Shown here piece by piece: positions 8,768 to 18,462 of a stretch of DNA of 64,000 bases. The DNA comes from Marinomonas spartinae (GTDB lineage: Bacteria; Pseudomonadota; Gammaproteobacteria; Pseudomonadales; Marinomonadaceae). The number at the start of each line of letters is the position of its first letter. Position 1 is the first letter of the stretch. Where the stretch lies: assembly GCF_900089775.1 (NCBI RefSeq), contig NZ_FLOB01000003.1, positions 411,032-475,031 on the forward strand, read 5' to 3'. The translations under genes and the position numbers were made by a program. The notes below the pieces were generated by a model. The model searched no databases and was not told where the DNA came from. It saw nothing but the letters and a program-made list of their open reading frames with translations.

Positions 8768-10579
8768 ATGCGATTAATTTGTCTATTTGTTTTACTCTTT
8801 CTTCAAGGCACAGCCTATGCCTTTAATTTCAACGCCCCTCAAAGCAGTTTTGAACCCTCATTTTTAAAGGCACAAGACGCTTTTCAACTGTCTTTCGATA
8901 CCTCTCAAAACGGCAAATTGGTCGCCCACTGGAACATTGCTAACGGTTATTATTTATACCAGAGTCGTATTTCACTTTCTGGTCCTCAAGCGGACAAACT
9001 GGAGATTACTCAATTCCCAGATGGCGAACACAAAACCGACCCTTATTTTGGCAAAGTTATTATATATAAACATTCTCTTTTTCTACCTATCTCTTATAAA
9101 ACCACATTAGCACCAGGCACGATCATCCATGCCAAATTGCATTACCAGGGCTGTGCAGACAAAGGGCTTTGCTATCCACCACAAACAGTTCCTATTGAGT
9201 TCACCGTTCCCAAGCCCATAAAAGGTCAGCCCTCCGCACAATCACAGGCAATACAAAACAGTCCTGTTAACAAGTCGGATGCTAGCCAAGTAACCTTGTC
9301 ACAAGCCAATTCGATTAGCCAAACAATAATGGAAAGCTCTTTTGGGGTCGCTCTGTTCGCCGTGTTTGTATTTGGCCTATTGCTCTCTTTCACACCTTGT
9401 GTTTTGCCAATGGTACCCATTGTTAGCGCCATTGTTGTAGGTACTCGCCGCTCCAGACTAGGAGCCTTTTATTACAGTGCCATCTACGTACTCGCCATGG
9501 CTCTAACCTATAGCGCCATTGGCGCATTAGCTGGTGCCTTTGGCATAGGGTTAAATCTACAAGCACAATTACAAAGCCCTATTATATTAAGCATTAGCGC
9601 CGCCTTATTTATTCTCTTAGCCTTGTCTATGTTTGGTGTCTTTGAATTACGCCTGCCCGCCGCTTGGCAAACACGCTTACAGCAAACGAATAATAATCGC
9701 CACACCAGTGTTAGCTCAACGCTGAATACATTTCTGGCAGGTGTTCTTGCCACATTAGTCGTTTCTCCTTGTTTATCCGCCCCAATGGCAGGAGTGTTAC
9801 TGTACATTTCAAGCCAAGGTGATATTTGGTATGGAGCCCTCATACTATTCGTAATGGGGCTTGGCATGGGCATCCCTCTTTTGTTAGTGGGCCTGTTTGG
9901 CGCCAAAATACTTCCTAAAAGCGGCCCCTGGCTGAATGACATAAAAGCCATCATGGGGTTTGGTCTGCTATCCATTGCGATCTGGCTGTTAGTTCGCTGG
10001 TTACCAGCCAGCATTGAATTGTTTTTATGGGGGGCGCTAGCACTAGGAATCGCCAGCTACTTTTGGCACCAAATAAAAATGAACAACTCACACCCTGTTC
10101 GTTGGTTTTTTGCCCTTCTCTTTACATTCATTGGGGCGGTAGAGCTATATGGAGGCACAACCGATGCCAACTCTCCGCTAACGCCTATTAAAAGTGTGAC
10201 AAGCCATCAGACTCAAGCCGTCCCTTTTAAAACTACTATCCACAACCTATCAGAATTGCAATCTGTGATTGACAATGGTGATACGCGCCCCATCGTGTTA
10301 GATGTTTATGCTGACTGGTGCATTAGTTGCCAAATACTGGAACATGAAATCTTTCAAGCAAAAGAGATACAACCCTTACTCAAACAAGTTCAACTGGTAC
10401 GAGTAGATGTCACCGATAATACCAAGGATAACAAAGCATTTATGAAACACTTTCACATTTTTGGCCCACCCGCCTTACTCTTCATAAATGCTCAAGGACA
10501 AGAACAAAAGTCCCTCTCATTAATTGGAGAACCCAGTAAACAGGACGTATTGACACGACTTAAGTTTGTAACAAATTGA
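8768..10579 (+). CDS. dsbD: thiol:disulfide interchange protein DsbD
   Basis: The 603-residue protein moves reducing power from cytoplasmic thioredoxin across the inner membrane to periplasmic disulfide isomerases and cytochrome c maturation. All three DsbD modules are present. A signal peptide (cut after about residue 18) precedes the periplasmic alpha domain with cysteines near 128 and 134. An eight-helix membrane domain follows, with redox cysteines in FTPCVLPM (about 211) and VSPCLSAP (about 334). The C-terminal thioredoxin-like domain has the active site WCISC at 517–521. Length matches E. coli DsbD closely. The upstream region is shared with the divergent lipoprotein gene. Confidence 0.95.
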   Translation: MRLICLFVLLFLQGTAYAFNFNAPQSSFEPSFLKAQDAFQLSFDTSQNGKLVAHWNIANGYYLYQSRISLSGPQADKLEITQFPDGEHKTDPYFGKVIIYKHSLFLPISYKTTLAPGTIIHAKLHYQGCADKGLCYPPQTVPIEFTVPKPIKGQPSAQSQAIQNSPVNKSDASQVTLSQANSISQTIMESSFGVALFAVFVFGLLLSFTPCVLPMVPIVSAIVVGTRRSRLGAFYYSAIYVLAMALTYSAIGALAGAFGIGLNLQAQLQSPIILSISAALFILLALSMFGVFELRLPAAWQTRLQQTNNNRHTSVSSTLNTFLAGVLATLVVSPCLSAPMAGVLLYISSQGDIWYGALILFVMGLGMGIPLLLVGLFGAKILPKSGPWLNDIKAIMGFGLLSIAIWLLVRWLPASIELFLWGALALGIASYFWHQIKMNNSHPVRWFFALLFTFIGAVELYGGTTDANSPLTPIKSVTSHQTQAVPFKTTIHNLSELQSVIDNGDTRPIVLDVYADWCISCQILEHEIFQAKEIQPLLKQVQLVRVDVTDNTKDNKAFMKHFHIFGPPALLFINAQGQEQKSLSLIGEPSKQDVLTRLKFVTN

Positions 10580-10874
10580 AAAGCAAACAAGAAATAAACC
10601 CAACGAAAAAAGGTTTACAGCTGATCAAAAATAGACCTCACCGCTATTTTATGTGTTTTTTTACTGCATAACTGGACAATATCGCGTTTTTTAACGATAA
10701 TTTCCCGTCACATAGCTCTGCCCTTCACACTTGAGTCTTGCGTTACAATAGGAATCGAACAAAGTTTTGCTCCTATTTTTACAAAGGCTCTTTATATTCA
10801 GAGCATGCCAGATTCTTAATGATTAGCCTTTACCAAAAGCGCTAAACAATAAACACCGACAGAAGAGAGTAACA
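10580..10874 (+). promoter_or_regulatory. accBC upstream region
   Basis: About 295 bp without a convincing gene separate dsbD from accB. A TACAAT –10-like hexamer occurs at 10744–10749 but its –35 partner is poor. The region must carry the accBC promoter. No aroQ gene, which often precedes accB in gammaproteobacteria, is present. Confidence 0.4.
10747..10780 (+). terminator. weak hairpin with T-run in the accB leader
   Basis: Seven-base arms (10747–10753 and 10771–10777) are followed by a short T-run. It lies about 95 bp before accB and could be a weak terminator for dsbD or an attenuator for accBC. The stem is short and the call uncertain. Confidence 0.3.
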
Positions 10875-11327
10875 ATGGATATTCGCAAAATTAAAAAACT
10901 AATCGAGCTTTTAGAAGAATCAAATGTCTATGAGATCGAAATCAAAGAAGGCGAAGAAGCAGTTCGTATCAGTCGTGGCGGTGCTCCAGTTCAAATGGCT
11001 CCACAAATGATGGCCAGTGCCCCTGTTCAACAAGCTCCAGCATCGGCTCCAGCAGCGTCTTCTGCAGCCCCTGAGGCGGCGGCCACTATTTCAGGCCACA
11101 CCGTTAACTCTCCAATGGTTGGTACTTACTACAAATCTTCAGCACCTGGCGCAAAGCCTTTCGTTGAAGTTGGCCAACAAGTCAATGCAGGCGATACCAT
11201 CTGTATCGTAGAAGCGATGAAAATGATGAACCAGATCGAAGCGGACAAATCCGGTACTATCGGCGCCATTCTTGTTGAAGACGGCGAGCCCGTTGAATTT
11301 GATCAACCACTTGTTACCATCGTTTAA
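10875..11327 (+). CDS. accB: biotin carboxyl carrier protein of acetyl-CoA carboxylase
   Basis: The 150-residue protein carries the biotin that shuttles carboxyl groups from AccC to the AccAD transferase in the first step of fatty acid synthesis. The N-terminal [17 protein letters not shown] segment is standard. A Pro/Ala-rich linker spans about residues 45–72. The C-terminal biotinyl domain carries EAMKMMN, with Lys116 as the biotinylated residue. accC follows after 21 bp, so the two form the usual accBC operon. Confidence 0.97.
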   Translation: MDIRKIKKLIELLEESNVYEIEIKEGEEAVRISRGGAPVQMAPQMMASAPVQQAPASAPAASSAAPEAAATISGHTVNSPMVGTYYKSSAPGAKPFVEVGQQVNAGDTICIVEAMKMMNQIEADKSGTIGAILVEDGEPVEFDQPLVTIV

Positions 11328-11348
11328 TCCACAGCAATAGGTTTCATC

Positions 11349-12689
11349 ATGCTAGATAAGGTATTGATTGCAAACCGAGGCGAAATCGCGTTGCGTATTT
11401 TACGCGCGTGTAAAGAACTCGGCATCAAAACCGTTGCGGTTCACTCTAAAATCGACCGCGACTTACTTCATGTTCGCTTAGCAGACGAGTCTATCTGTAT
11501 CGGACCCAACCCTTCCACAGGCAGTTACTTGAATGTGCCTGCGATTATTAGTGCAGCGGAATTAACGGATACTTCCGGTATTCACCCCGGATACGGTTTC
11601 CTTGCTGAGAACGCAGACTTCGCAGAACAGGTAGAACGTTCTGGATTTGCTTTCATCGGTCCAAGAGCAGAAACCATTCGTCTGATGGGCGATAAAGTAT
11701 CTGCGATTAAAGCGATGAAAGAAGCAGGTGTCCCCACGGTCCCAGGATCGAACGGCCCCGTTCCTCACGATCCAGATGAATGTCTTCGCATTGCTCGCGA
11801 AATAGGCTTCCCCGTTATCATTAAAGCCGCTGCGGGTGGTGGTGGTCGTGGTATGCGCGTTGTTCACAACGAAGGCAGCCTACTTAAGTCAATCAGTGTT
11901 ACACAGTCTGAAGCAGGCTCTTACTTCGGTGATAGTACGGTTTATATGGAAAAATTCCTACAAAACCCTCGCCACGTTGAGGTGCAAGTCCTCGCTGACG
12001 GACAAGGTAACGCGGTGCATTTATTTGACCGTGATTGCTCTTTGCAACGACGCCACCAAAAAGTCATTGAAGAAGCACCAGCTCCTATGCTCGACGAAGC
12101 CTCTCGTCAGGCATGCTTACAAGCTTGTGTTGATGCTTGTATTAAGATCAATTATCGCGGCGCAGGTACCTTTGAGTTTTTATACGAAGACGGAAACTTC
12201 TACTTCATCGAAATGAACACTCGTGTTCAGGTAGAGCATCCTGTTACGGAAATGGTGACGGGCGTTGACATCGTAAAAGAGCAACTGCGCATCGCAAGCG
12301 GTCTACCGTTGTCTTTGAAACAAGAAGACATCAAGCTTAATGGCCACGCTGTCGAGGCTCGAATCAACGCAGAAGACCCAAAAACCTTTATGCCAAGCCC
12401 TGGAAAAGTCAACTACTTCCATGCTCCTGGTGGTATGGGTGTTCGCGTCGACTCGCACTTGTACAGTGGTTACTCTGTGCCACCGACTTACGACTCCATG
12501 ATCGCGAAAATCATCTGCCATGGCCCTACTCGTACAGAAGCGCTTAAGCGTCTGTCTGGTGCTCTTGATGAAACCTTTATCGACGGCATTAAGAGCAATA
12601 TCTCCATGCAAAAAGAATTAACGGAAGACCTCAATTTTATTGCTGGCGGCGTTAATATTCATTATCTAGAGAAAAAGCTCGGCCTATAA
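11349..12689 (+). CDS. accC: biotin carboxylase subunit of acetyl-CoA carboxylase
   Basis: The 446-residue ATP-grasp enzyme carboxylates biotin on AccB using bicarbonate and ATP. The N-terminal domain starts [14 protein letters not shown]. The glycine-rich ATP loop [11 protein letters not shown] lies near residues 159–169, and the catalytic [14 protein letters not shown] segment near 287–300. Length matches E. coli AccC (449). It is cotranscribed with accB, and a clear hairpin follows the stop. Confidence 0.97.
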   Translation: MLDKVLIANRGEIALRILRACKELGIKTVAVHSKIDRDLLHVRLADESICIGPNPSTGSYLNVPAIISAAELTDTSGIHPGYGFLAENADFAEQVERSGFAFIGPRAETIRLMGDKVSAIKAMKEAGVPTVPGSNGPVPHDPDECLRIAREIGFPVIIKAAAGGGGRGMRVVHNEGSLLKSISVTQSEAGSYFGDSTVYMEKFLQNPRHVEVQVLADGQGNAVHLFDRDCSLQRRHQKVIEEAPAPMLDEASRQACLQACVDACIKINYRGAGTFEFLYEDGNFYFIEMNTRVQVEHPVTEMVTGVDIVKEQLRIASGLPLSLKQEDIKLNGHAVEARINAEDPKTFMPSPGKVNYFHAPGGMGVRVDSHLYSGYSVPPTYDSMIAKIICHGPTRTEALKRLSGALDETFIDGIKSNISMQKELTEDLNFIAGGVNIHYLEKKLGL

Positions 12690-12713
12690 AAGGCAAAGAG
12701 ATTCTCTCTTAAT

Positions 12714-12745
12714 CGGCCCTTAGTGATTAAAATCATTAAGGGCCG
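12714..12745 (+). terminator. terminator after accBC
   Basis: A 15-bp stem with one G·T wobble (arms 12714–12728 and 12731–12745) starts 25 bp after the accC stop and is followed by a T-rich stretch. It probably ends the accBC transcript before prmA. Confidence 0.7.
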
Positions 12746-12818
12746 TCATTTTCTTCTCGCGTCCCCCTTCGTGCTTCGTTATCCTATTCACTGATTTGTT
12801 TTATTCGGATTGCTTTTT

Positions 12819-13712
12819 ATGCCTTGGCTTCAAATACGTCTACACACTACCCCTGATCATGTTCCTAGCTTTGAAGACACCCTTCTAGATTGCGGCGCCA
12901 TGGTTGTCACGTTCGAAGATGTCCATGATGACCCCGTATATGAACCTGACCTTAACACCACTCCCCTTTGGAAACACACCAAAGTTACAGGCCTTTTTGA
13001 AGCCGATGCAGATATTGGCCACATTCGCCCTGCAATTGAGCACAAAGCAGAGTCGCTTGGCGAAACCGACATCGATATAAAAATAGAGATAGTCGAAGAC
13101 AAAGATTGGGAACGAGAGTGGATGGACAGCTATCATCCTATCCAATTTGGCAAACGTCTTTGGGTTTGCCCAAGCTGGCGAGACGTACCTGACGAAAATG
13201 CAGTGACATTGATGCTGGATCCTGGCTTAGCCTTTGGCACTGGCACCCATCCAACCACCGCACTATGCTTACAATGGCTAGACTCAATTGATTGTCAAAA
13301 CAAAACCATCATCGATTACGGCTGCGGCTCTGGCATCCTTGGTATTGCAGGCCTATTACTTGGAGCCAATAAAATGGTTGGCATCGACATAGATCCTCAA
13401 GCTGTGCAAGCAACACAAGCAAATGCTGAGCGTAATCAAATTGACTCAAACCGAATCGAGGTAAAATTGCCGCCATATGAATCAGACCTACAAGCAGACA
13501 TTGTAGTCGCCAACATTCTGGCCGGACCGCTAGCTCAATTGGCAACCACCATTTCGGCGTTAGTTATAGCTGGCGGACAACTTGCCCTATCTGGCATTTT
13601 GGTCAATCAAGCCGAAGAAGTCATTCTGGCGTACCAAGATTGGTTTACCATTGAGTCTGTTGTCGAGCAGGATGAATGGGTTCGTATCGTGGGCACCAAA
13701 AACCCCGAATAA
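12819..13712 (+). CDS. prmA: ribosomal protein L11 methyltransferase
   Basis: PrmA trimethylates ribosomal protein L11 using S-adenosylmethionine. The start is set at ATG 12819 (MPWLQIRLHTT), matching the N-terminus of known PrmA; an in-frame TTG at 12810 is less likely. The N-terminal substrate-recognition domain spans about residues 1–100. The C-terminal Rossmann methyltransferase shows DPGLAFGTGTHPTT, IDYGCGSGILGIAG (SAM motif I) and the NILAGPL motif. Length is 297 residues, as in the family. Confidence 0.95.
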   Translation: MPWLQIRLHTTPDHVPSFEDTLLDCGAMVVTFEDVHDDPVYEPDLNTTPLWKHTKVTGLFEADADIGHIRPAIEHKAESLGETDIDIKIEIVEDKDWEREWMDSYHPIQFGKRLWVCPSWRDVPDENAVTLMLDPGLAFGTGTHPTTALCLQWLDSIDCQNKTIIDYGCGSGILGIAGLLLGANKMVGIDIDPQAVQATQANAERNQIDSNRIEVKLPPYESDLQADIVVANILAGPLAQLATTISALVIAGGQLALSGILVNQAEEVILAYQDWFTIESVVEQDEWVRIVGTKNPE

Positions 13713-13809
13713 AAATCTGCTCACAATGTCTATCACATTGTAAAATTTGATTTTTTAAGCGAATATTGACATTTACCCTAGAAATCGATTACTGGAAGGC
13801 TGCCCTCTA

Positions 13810-15165
13810 ATGACCGAAAGCTTCATCACTCGTTGTCCAAAATGTTCCACTGCATTTCGTGTGAACAATGACGTATTGAGCATGGCTAAAGGCAAGGTAC
13901 GTTGTGGTCAGTGCTTCCATATTTTCGATGCCAAACAACATATTGACGCGGCAAAAAAAAACACTCACCAAACACCTCAAGAAAACAGGCTTTCTGAGAC
14001 AGAAGCATCAAGCTCCCCAAAACCTGCACCTAAAAACCCTCCTGAATCACCCAAAAGTAGCACAATGCTCTTTACCTCTGCAGATGAGGAACCCGTTAAC
14101 CCAGAATGGCTACAAACCTTGTTTACAGAAGATGATCTGGCTCCCGGCTCATCCGAAGACTTTCGTTTTTCACACCAATCACCACAGCCAACAACAGACA
14201 CTCACAGATCGGCCGATACAAAATCTACCAACGCGACTAAAAAACCAGCACAAGTTAAGCAAGATAACCCCGATATTCAAGCGACTGTATCGGAGCAAAA
14301 ACAAGCTTCCCCCAAGTTATCAGAACATGCGGAAAAAGACTTAGCCCCTTGGGAAAGAGAGCTGGCAGAAGTCGAACAAGCCATTCGTACCAAACCTTCT
14401 AGTACGAGTACCCTCCCCCCTAAAAAGGAAGGAACGCTTAAAAACTTACAACAAAGTGACCTCATAGACAAAATAGACAGCCGTATTAACTCGCAGCCCA
14501 ACCAGCCAGAACCAGATTATATGCAAGCCCTGCATTCATTAGCGCAAAACGTCGCTGAAAGCTCACCTGCAGGAGAGACAACACCTAGTTACACCCTCAA
14601 TACCATCGGCGCTTACGGCACCACAGACCCATTAATGGGCGATTATTATACCGAGCAGGTAGATAAGAAAAAAACAGCCAAAACCTGGATTTGGACGCTG
14701 GGCTGCTTCCTTGGACTGATGTTATTAATTGCACAAATGACATCCACTTTTTTTGAACAAGGTAGCCGCTCTGAAACCTTCCGAGGCTTTTATCGCACCC
14801 TTTGCGCCTATTCAGGTTGCACACTCCCTTCGTTTGAAAATATCAAAGCTATCAGCATTGAACACGTTCGGATACAAAGCCACCCAAACCAGCCTGACGC
14901 CTTGCTTGTTAATGCAATCATGACTAATAACAGCCGATACGCTCAACCTATGCCCAAACTAGCCTTAGAGTTTTTTGACCTCAATGGAGCCCCAGTCGCA
15001 GCTCGACTCTTTGCCCCCCATAATTACCTTGATAAAGATTTCCTAGACATCACTTATATGCCACCTAAGACCCCTATCCACATTGTTATCCCTATACAAG
15101 ATCCCGGCGATAGAGCAGTTACCCATCAGCTGAGAATTTTCCCAGCAGACACCCGCTCCTATTAG
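13810..15165 (+). CDS. zinc-ribbon, DUF3426 membrane protein
   Basis: The 451-residue protein starts with an MJ0042-type zinc ribbon, two Cys-x-x-Cys knuckles in RCPKCSTAF and VRCGQCFHIF (residues 9–37). A long polar, low-complexity segment rich in Pro, Ser, Lys and Gln (about 45–280) follows. A single transmembrane helix lies near 296–315, then a DUF3426-type C-terminal domain. Proteins of this build are regularly encoded between prmA and dusB in gammaproteobacteria, but their role is not established. The zinc ribbon would face the cytoplasm and the C-terminal domain the periplasm. A hairpin terminator follows directly. Confidence 0.82.
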   Translation: MTESFITRCPKCSTAFRVNNDVLSMAKGKVRCGQCFHIFDAKQHIDAAKKNTHQTPQENRLSETEASSSPKPAPKNPPESPKSSTMLFTSADEEPVNPEWLQTLFTEDDLAPGSSEDFRFSHQSPQPTTDTHRSADTKSTNATKKPAQVKQDNPDIQATVSEQKQASPKLSEHAEKDLAPWERELAEVEQAIRTKPSSTSTLPPKKEGTLKNLQQSDLIDKIDSRINSQPNQPEPDYMQALHSLAQNVAESSPAGETTPSYTLNTIGAYGTTDPLMGDYYTEQVDKKKTAKTWIWTLGCFLGLMLLIAQMTSTFFEQGSRSETFRGFYRTLCAYSGCTLPSFENIKAISIEHVRIQSHPNQPDALLVNAIMTNNSRYAQPMPKLALEFFDLNGAPVAARLFAPHNYLDKDFLDITYMPPKTPIHIVIPIQDPGDRAVTHQLRIFPADTRSY

Positions 15166-15206
15166 TTTTGTGCTTATTTTGCTTCAGATGTGAAATAAGC
15201 ACAAAA
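15166..15206 (+). terminator. hairpin after the DUF3426 gene
   Basis: Perfect 14-bp arms (15166–15179, 15193–15206) start immediately after the stop codon and enclose a 13-nt loop. A T-rich stretch lies about 10 bp downstream. Confidence 0.6.
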
Positions 15207-15321
15207 TTTAGTCAATTTTTTCTCTGTCAAGACTTCAAAAATCCCTATCGACTAGGTATTATTCACGCCCGCTCGACGGTGTCGCCGATCTTTAACATTC
15301 GATTTAGTATTCAGGAACAAT

Positions 15322-16311
15322 ATGGCATTTGCTATTGGCCCATATCGCGTTGACAAACCCGTTATTCTTGCCCCTATGGCAGGCGTAACAGATTTGCCAT
15401 TTCGCCGTCTATGCCACCAGCAAGGTGCCGGATTGGTTGTGTCAGAAATGGTCACTTCCGATGTTCGTTTATGGGGCTCAAATAAGAGTCGTCATCGTCT
15501 TATTCATGATGATGAAGTTTCTCCGAGGTCTATTCAAATAGCGGGTGGCGACCCAGAAATGATGGCTCAAGCGGCTCAACAAAATGTTGAGTTAGGCGCG
15601 CAAATCATTGATATCAATATGGGCTGCCCTGCTAAAAAAGTATGCAATAAAGCCGCTGGCTCAGCATTACTTAAAGACGAATCACTTGTTCGAGAGATAC
15701 TAGAGTCGGTTGTAAATAGTGTTCACGTTCCTGTTACATTAAAAATTAGAACAGGCTGGAGCAAAGATCAGAAGAATGGTCTAGCCGTGGCAAAAATGGC
15801 GCAAGATATTGGCATCCAAGCCCTAGCCATTCATGGACGTACCCGAGAATGTAAATTTCAGGGTCATGCCGAATACGATACGATAGCTGAAATCAAGCAA
15901 CATCTGTCTATCCCTGTATTTGCCAATGGCGATATTACTGATGCAAAATCCGCTAAATTTGTTAAGGATTACACTCAAGCAGATGGCATCATGATAGGTC
16001 GTGCAGCTCAAGGAAGACCATGGATTTTCAACGAGATAAATCACTATTTACAGACCAATGAGCTGTTAGCACCTCCTTCTCTTAATGATGTGCAACAACT
16101 TGTTACCAACCATGTGAAAGCCTTGCACGAGTTTTATGGTGATTACCTTGGTGTGCGCATTGCTCGCAAGCATGTTGGTTGGTATTTACAAACGTTAGCG
16201 GACAAAACACAATTTCGTAGCCAATTTAACCGTATAGATAATACGCGCGAACAGCTCGATCAATTGAACGAATTCTTTGTTTGTCATATGACAAACGAAC
16301 CTCGTACTTAA
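15322..16311 (+). CDS. dusB: tRNA-dihydrouridine synthase B
   Basis: The 329-residue flavoenzyme reduces uridine to dihydrouridine in tRNA. FMN-barrel motifs are visible: LAPMAGVTDLPFRRL near the N-terminus, INMGCPAKKVCNKAAGSALL with the catalytic Cys, LKIRTGW, IHGRTRECKF and GIMIGRAAQGRPWIF. The following gene is fis, and dusB-fis is a conserved operon in gammaproteobacteria, which supports DusB over other Dus paralogues. Confidence 0.95.
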   Translation: MAFAIGPYRVDKPVILAPMAGVTDLPFRRLCHQQGAGLVVSEMVTSDVRLWGSNKSRHRLIHDDEVSPRSIQIAGGDPEMMAQAAQQNVELGAQIIDINMGCPAKKVCNKAAGSALLKDESLVREILESVVNSVHVPVTLKIRTGWSKDQKNGLAVAKMAQDIGIQALAIHGRTRECKFQGHAEYDTIAEIKQHLSIPVFANGDITDAKSAKFVKDYTQADGIMIGRAAQGRPWIFNEINHYLQTNELLAPPSLNDVQQLVTNHVKALHEFYGDYLGVRIARKHVGWYLQTLADKTQFRSQFNRIDNTREQLDQLNEFFVCHMTNEPRT

Positions 16312-16403
16312 TGTAGCGTTATGAAGATCAGCAGCCATGGGCTTATTGATCTATCATAACAATGTATTAATAAACGGTTAGCTTTAAACTAGAAGGTCAT
16401 TCT

Positions 16404-16682
16404 GTGGTAGAACAAACTCATACTCAAACGTTTCAAGCCGCTTCTTCGGAACAATCACAAACACTGCGTGATAATGTTGAAAAAGCCCTGCAAAACTACT
16501 TCGCTCATCTTGATGGGCAGCCAGTGACTGACTTATACCAGTTAGTCTTAGCCGAGGTTGAGGCACCTCTGCTCGAGTCTGTCATGAGCTACACTAAAGA
16601 CAATCAGACTAAAGCGTCAACCATCCTAGGATTAAACCGAGGGACGTTGCGCAAGAAACTGAAACAATACGGTATGTTATAG
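16404..16682 (+). CDS. fis: DNA-binding nucleoid protein Fis
   Basis: The 92-residue protein bends DNA and regulates rRNA operons and many growth-phase genes. The core matches Fis: [33 protein letters not shown] and the [28 protein letters not shown] at the C-terminus. The start is GTG at 16404, preceded by AGAAGG with 7-nt spacing. It lies 92 bp after dusB and is followed by a strong terminator. Confidence 0.96.
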   Translation: MVEQTHTQTFQAASSEQSQTLRDNVEKALQNYFAHLDGQPVTDLYQLVLAEVEAPLLESVMSYTKDNQTKASTILGLNRGTLRKKLKQYGML

Positions 16683-16691
16683 TAAAATTTT

Positions 16692-16717
16692 AAAAGGGCG
16701 ATTTTCGCCCTTTTTTT
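16692..16717 (+). terminator. rho-independent terminator after fis
   Basis: A 9-bp GC-rich stem (16692–16700 with 16706–16714) around a 5-nt loop runs into a T-tract to 16717. This is a canonical intrinsic terminator for dusB-fis. Confidence 0.92.
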
Positions 16718-16769
16718 GTTTAGATCGTCCCCTCACTTGTTTAATTAGTAAAAACCAATTGCGAGAACC

Positions 16770-18350
16770 ATGATGGCAAATCACAACACAGTTACTCCAA
16801 TCAAGCGCGCGTTAATCAGTGTTTCCGACAAAACAGGCATTGTCGATTTCGCTCGTGAATTAACCGCCCAAGGCGTTGAGATTTTATCAACGGGTGGTAC
16901 TTACCGCCTACTACTTGATAATGATGTCAAAGCGACTGAAGTATCCGATTACACAGGCTTCCCTGAAATGATGGATGGCCGAGTCAAGACGTTACATCCA
17001 AAAGTGCATGGTGGCATTCTTGGTCGTCGCGATATGGACAGCGCCATCATGAAAGAACATGGTATCGACGAAATCGATATGGTGGTGGTGAATCTTTACC
17101 CATTTGAAGCCACTATTGAACGCCCTGATTGCGATTTGCCAATGGCCATCGAAAACATCGATATCGGTGGACCTACCATGGTTCGTTCCGCAGCAAAAAA
17201 CCATAAAGATGTTGCCATTGTCGTCTCTCCTACTCACTACGAGGAGATTCTGACCTCATTGAAAGAAGATGGTGGCCTAACTTACGAACAACGTTTTGAT
17301 CTTGCGGTAAAAGCGTTCGAACATACCGCTCACTACGATGGAGCGATTGCTAATTTCCTTGGTAAAAAAGTCAGTGGCGGCAGTGAAGATTTCGCACGCA
17401 CCTTCAACTTACAATTCAACAAGCAAGAAGAAATGCGTTACGGCGAAAACCCACATCAAAAAGCCGCGTTTTATGTTGAAGCAAGCCCCAAAGAAGCCTC
17501 TATCAGCACCGCGAAGCAACTTCAAGGCAAGGCCTTATCTTACAACAATATCGCCGACACGGATGCGGCCCTTGAGTGTGTTAAGAGCTTTGACAAGCCC
17601 GCTTGTGTGATTGTTAAACACGCCAACCCTTGCGGCGTAGCAACCGCTAGCAACCAGTTGGACGCTTATGAATTAGCTTTCCAGACAGATCCAACCTCCG
17701 CATTCGGTGGCATCATCGCTTTCAACCAAGAGTTGGATGCGCAAACAGCCCAAGCCATTGTCGATCGTCAGTTTGTTGAAGTGATCATCGCTCCAAGCGT
17801 AAGCAAAGAAGCAGCAGAAGTCGTGGCGGCGAAACAAAATGTACGTTTGCTTGAATGTGGCCAATGGTCGAATGACAAACCCGCCGCACTTGATTACAAG
17901 CGCGTCAACGGCGGTTTGTTGGTTCAAGATCGTGACGATGGCACCATCACACTTGATGACCTTAAAATTGTCTCTAAGCGCCAGCCTAGCGAAGCAGAAT
18001 TAAACGATTTATTGTTTGCTTGGAAAGTTGCAAAATTCGTTAAATCCAATGCTATTGTGTATGCCAAAGCGGAACAAACCATCGGCGTCGGCGCAGGACA
18101 AATGAGCCGAGTTTACAGTGCCAAAATTGCCGGCATTAAAGCAGCGGATGAAAACTTAGAAGTGGCTGGCTCTGTGATGGCCTCTGATGCCTTTTTCCCA
18201 TTCCGTGATGGTATTGATGCAGCGGCTCAAGCAGGCATTAACGCTGTCATTCAGCCAGGTGGTTCAATGCGTGATGCAGAAGTCATCGCTGCGGCAGACG
18301 AAGCTGGCATGGCAATGGTCTTTACTGGTATGCGTCATTTCCGCCATTAA
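16770..18350 (+). CDS. purH: bifunctional AICAR transformylase / IMP cyclohydrolase
   Basis: The 526-residue enzyme performs the last two steps of IMP synthesis. The N-terminal IMP cyclohydrolase domain begins [16 protein letters not shown] with STGGTYRLL and [14 protein letters not shown]. The C-terminal transformylase domain carries [15 protein letters not shown] [22 protein letters not shown] and [12 protein letters not shown]. purD follows after 112 bp, the usual purHD pair. A double ATG at 16770/16773 leaves the start uncertain by one codon. Confidence 0.97.
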   Translation: MMANHNTVTPIKRALISVSDKTGIVDFARELTAQGVEILSTGGTYRLLLDNDVKATEVSDYTGFPEMMDGRVKTLHPKVHGGILGRRDMDSAIMKEHGIDEIDMVVVNLYPFEATIERPDCDLPMAIENIDIGGPTMVRSAAKNHKDVAIVVSPTHYEEILTSLKEDGGLTYEQRFDLAVKAFEHTAHYDGAIANFLGKKVSGGSEDFARTFNLQFNKQEEMRYGENPHQKAAFYVEASPKEASISTAKQLQGKALSYNNIADTDAALECVKSFDKPACVIVKHANPCGVATASNQLDAYELAFQTDPTSAFGGIIAFNQELDAQTAQAIVDRQFVEVIIAPSVSKEAAEVVAAKQNVRLLECGQWSNDKPAALDYKRVNGGLLVQDRDDGTITLDDLKIVSKRQPSEAELNDLLFAWKVAKFVKSNAIVYAKAEQTIGVGAGQMSRVYSAKIAGIKAADENLEVAGSVMASDAFFPFRDGIDAAAQAGINAVIQPGGSMRDAEVIAAADEAGMAMVFTGMRHFRH

Positions 18351-18413
18351 AGAGACGTCACTAAAGAGACATCATTATAAAACGTCACTTTAAAAGAACG
18401 CTATTGAACGACT

Positions 18414-18441
18414 AGTCAGAGGCTAATATTCGCCTCTGACT
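18414..18441 (+). other. hairpin in the purH–purD spacer
   Basis: Perfect 10-bp arms (18414–18423, 18432–18441) around an 8-nt loop lie 21 bp before the purD start. No T-run follows, so it is more likely an mRNA-stabilising or translation-affecting structure than a terminator. Confidence 0.5.
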
Positions 18442-18462
18442 GACAATATAAAGGATAAGATA

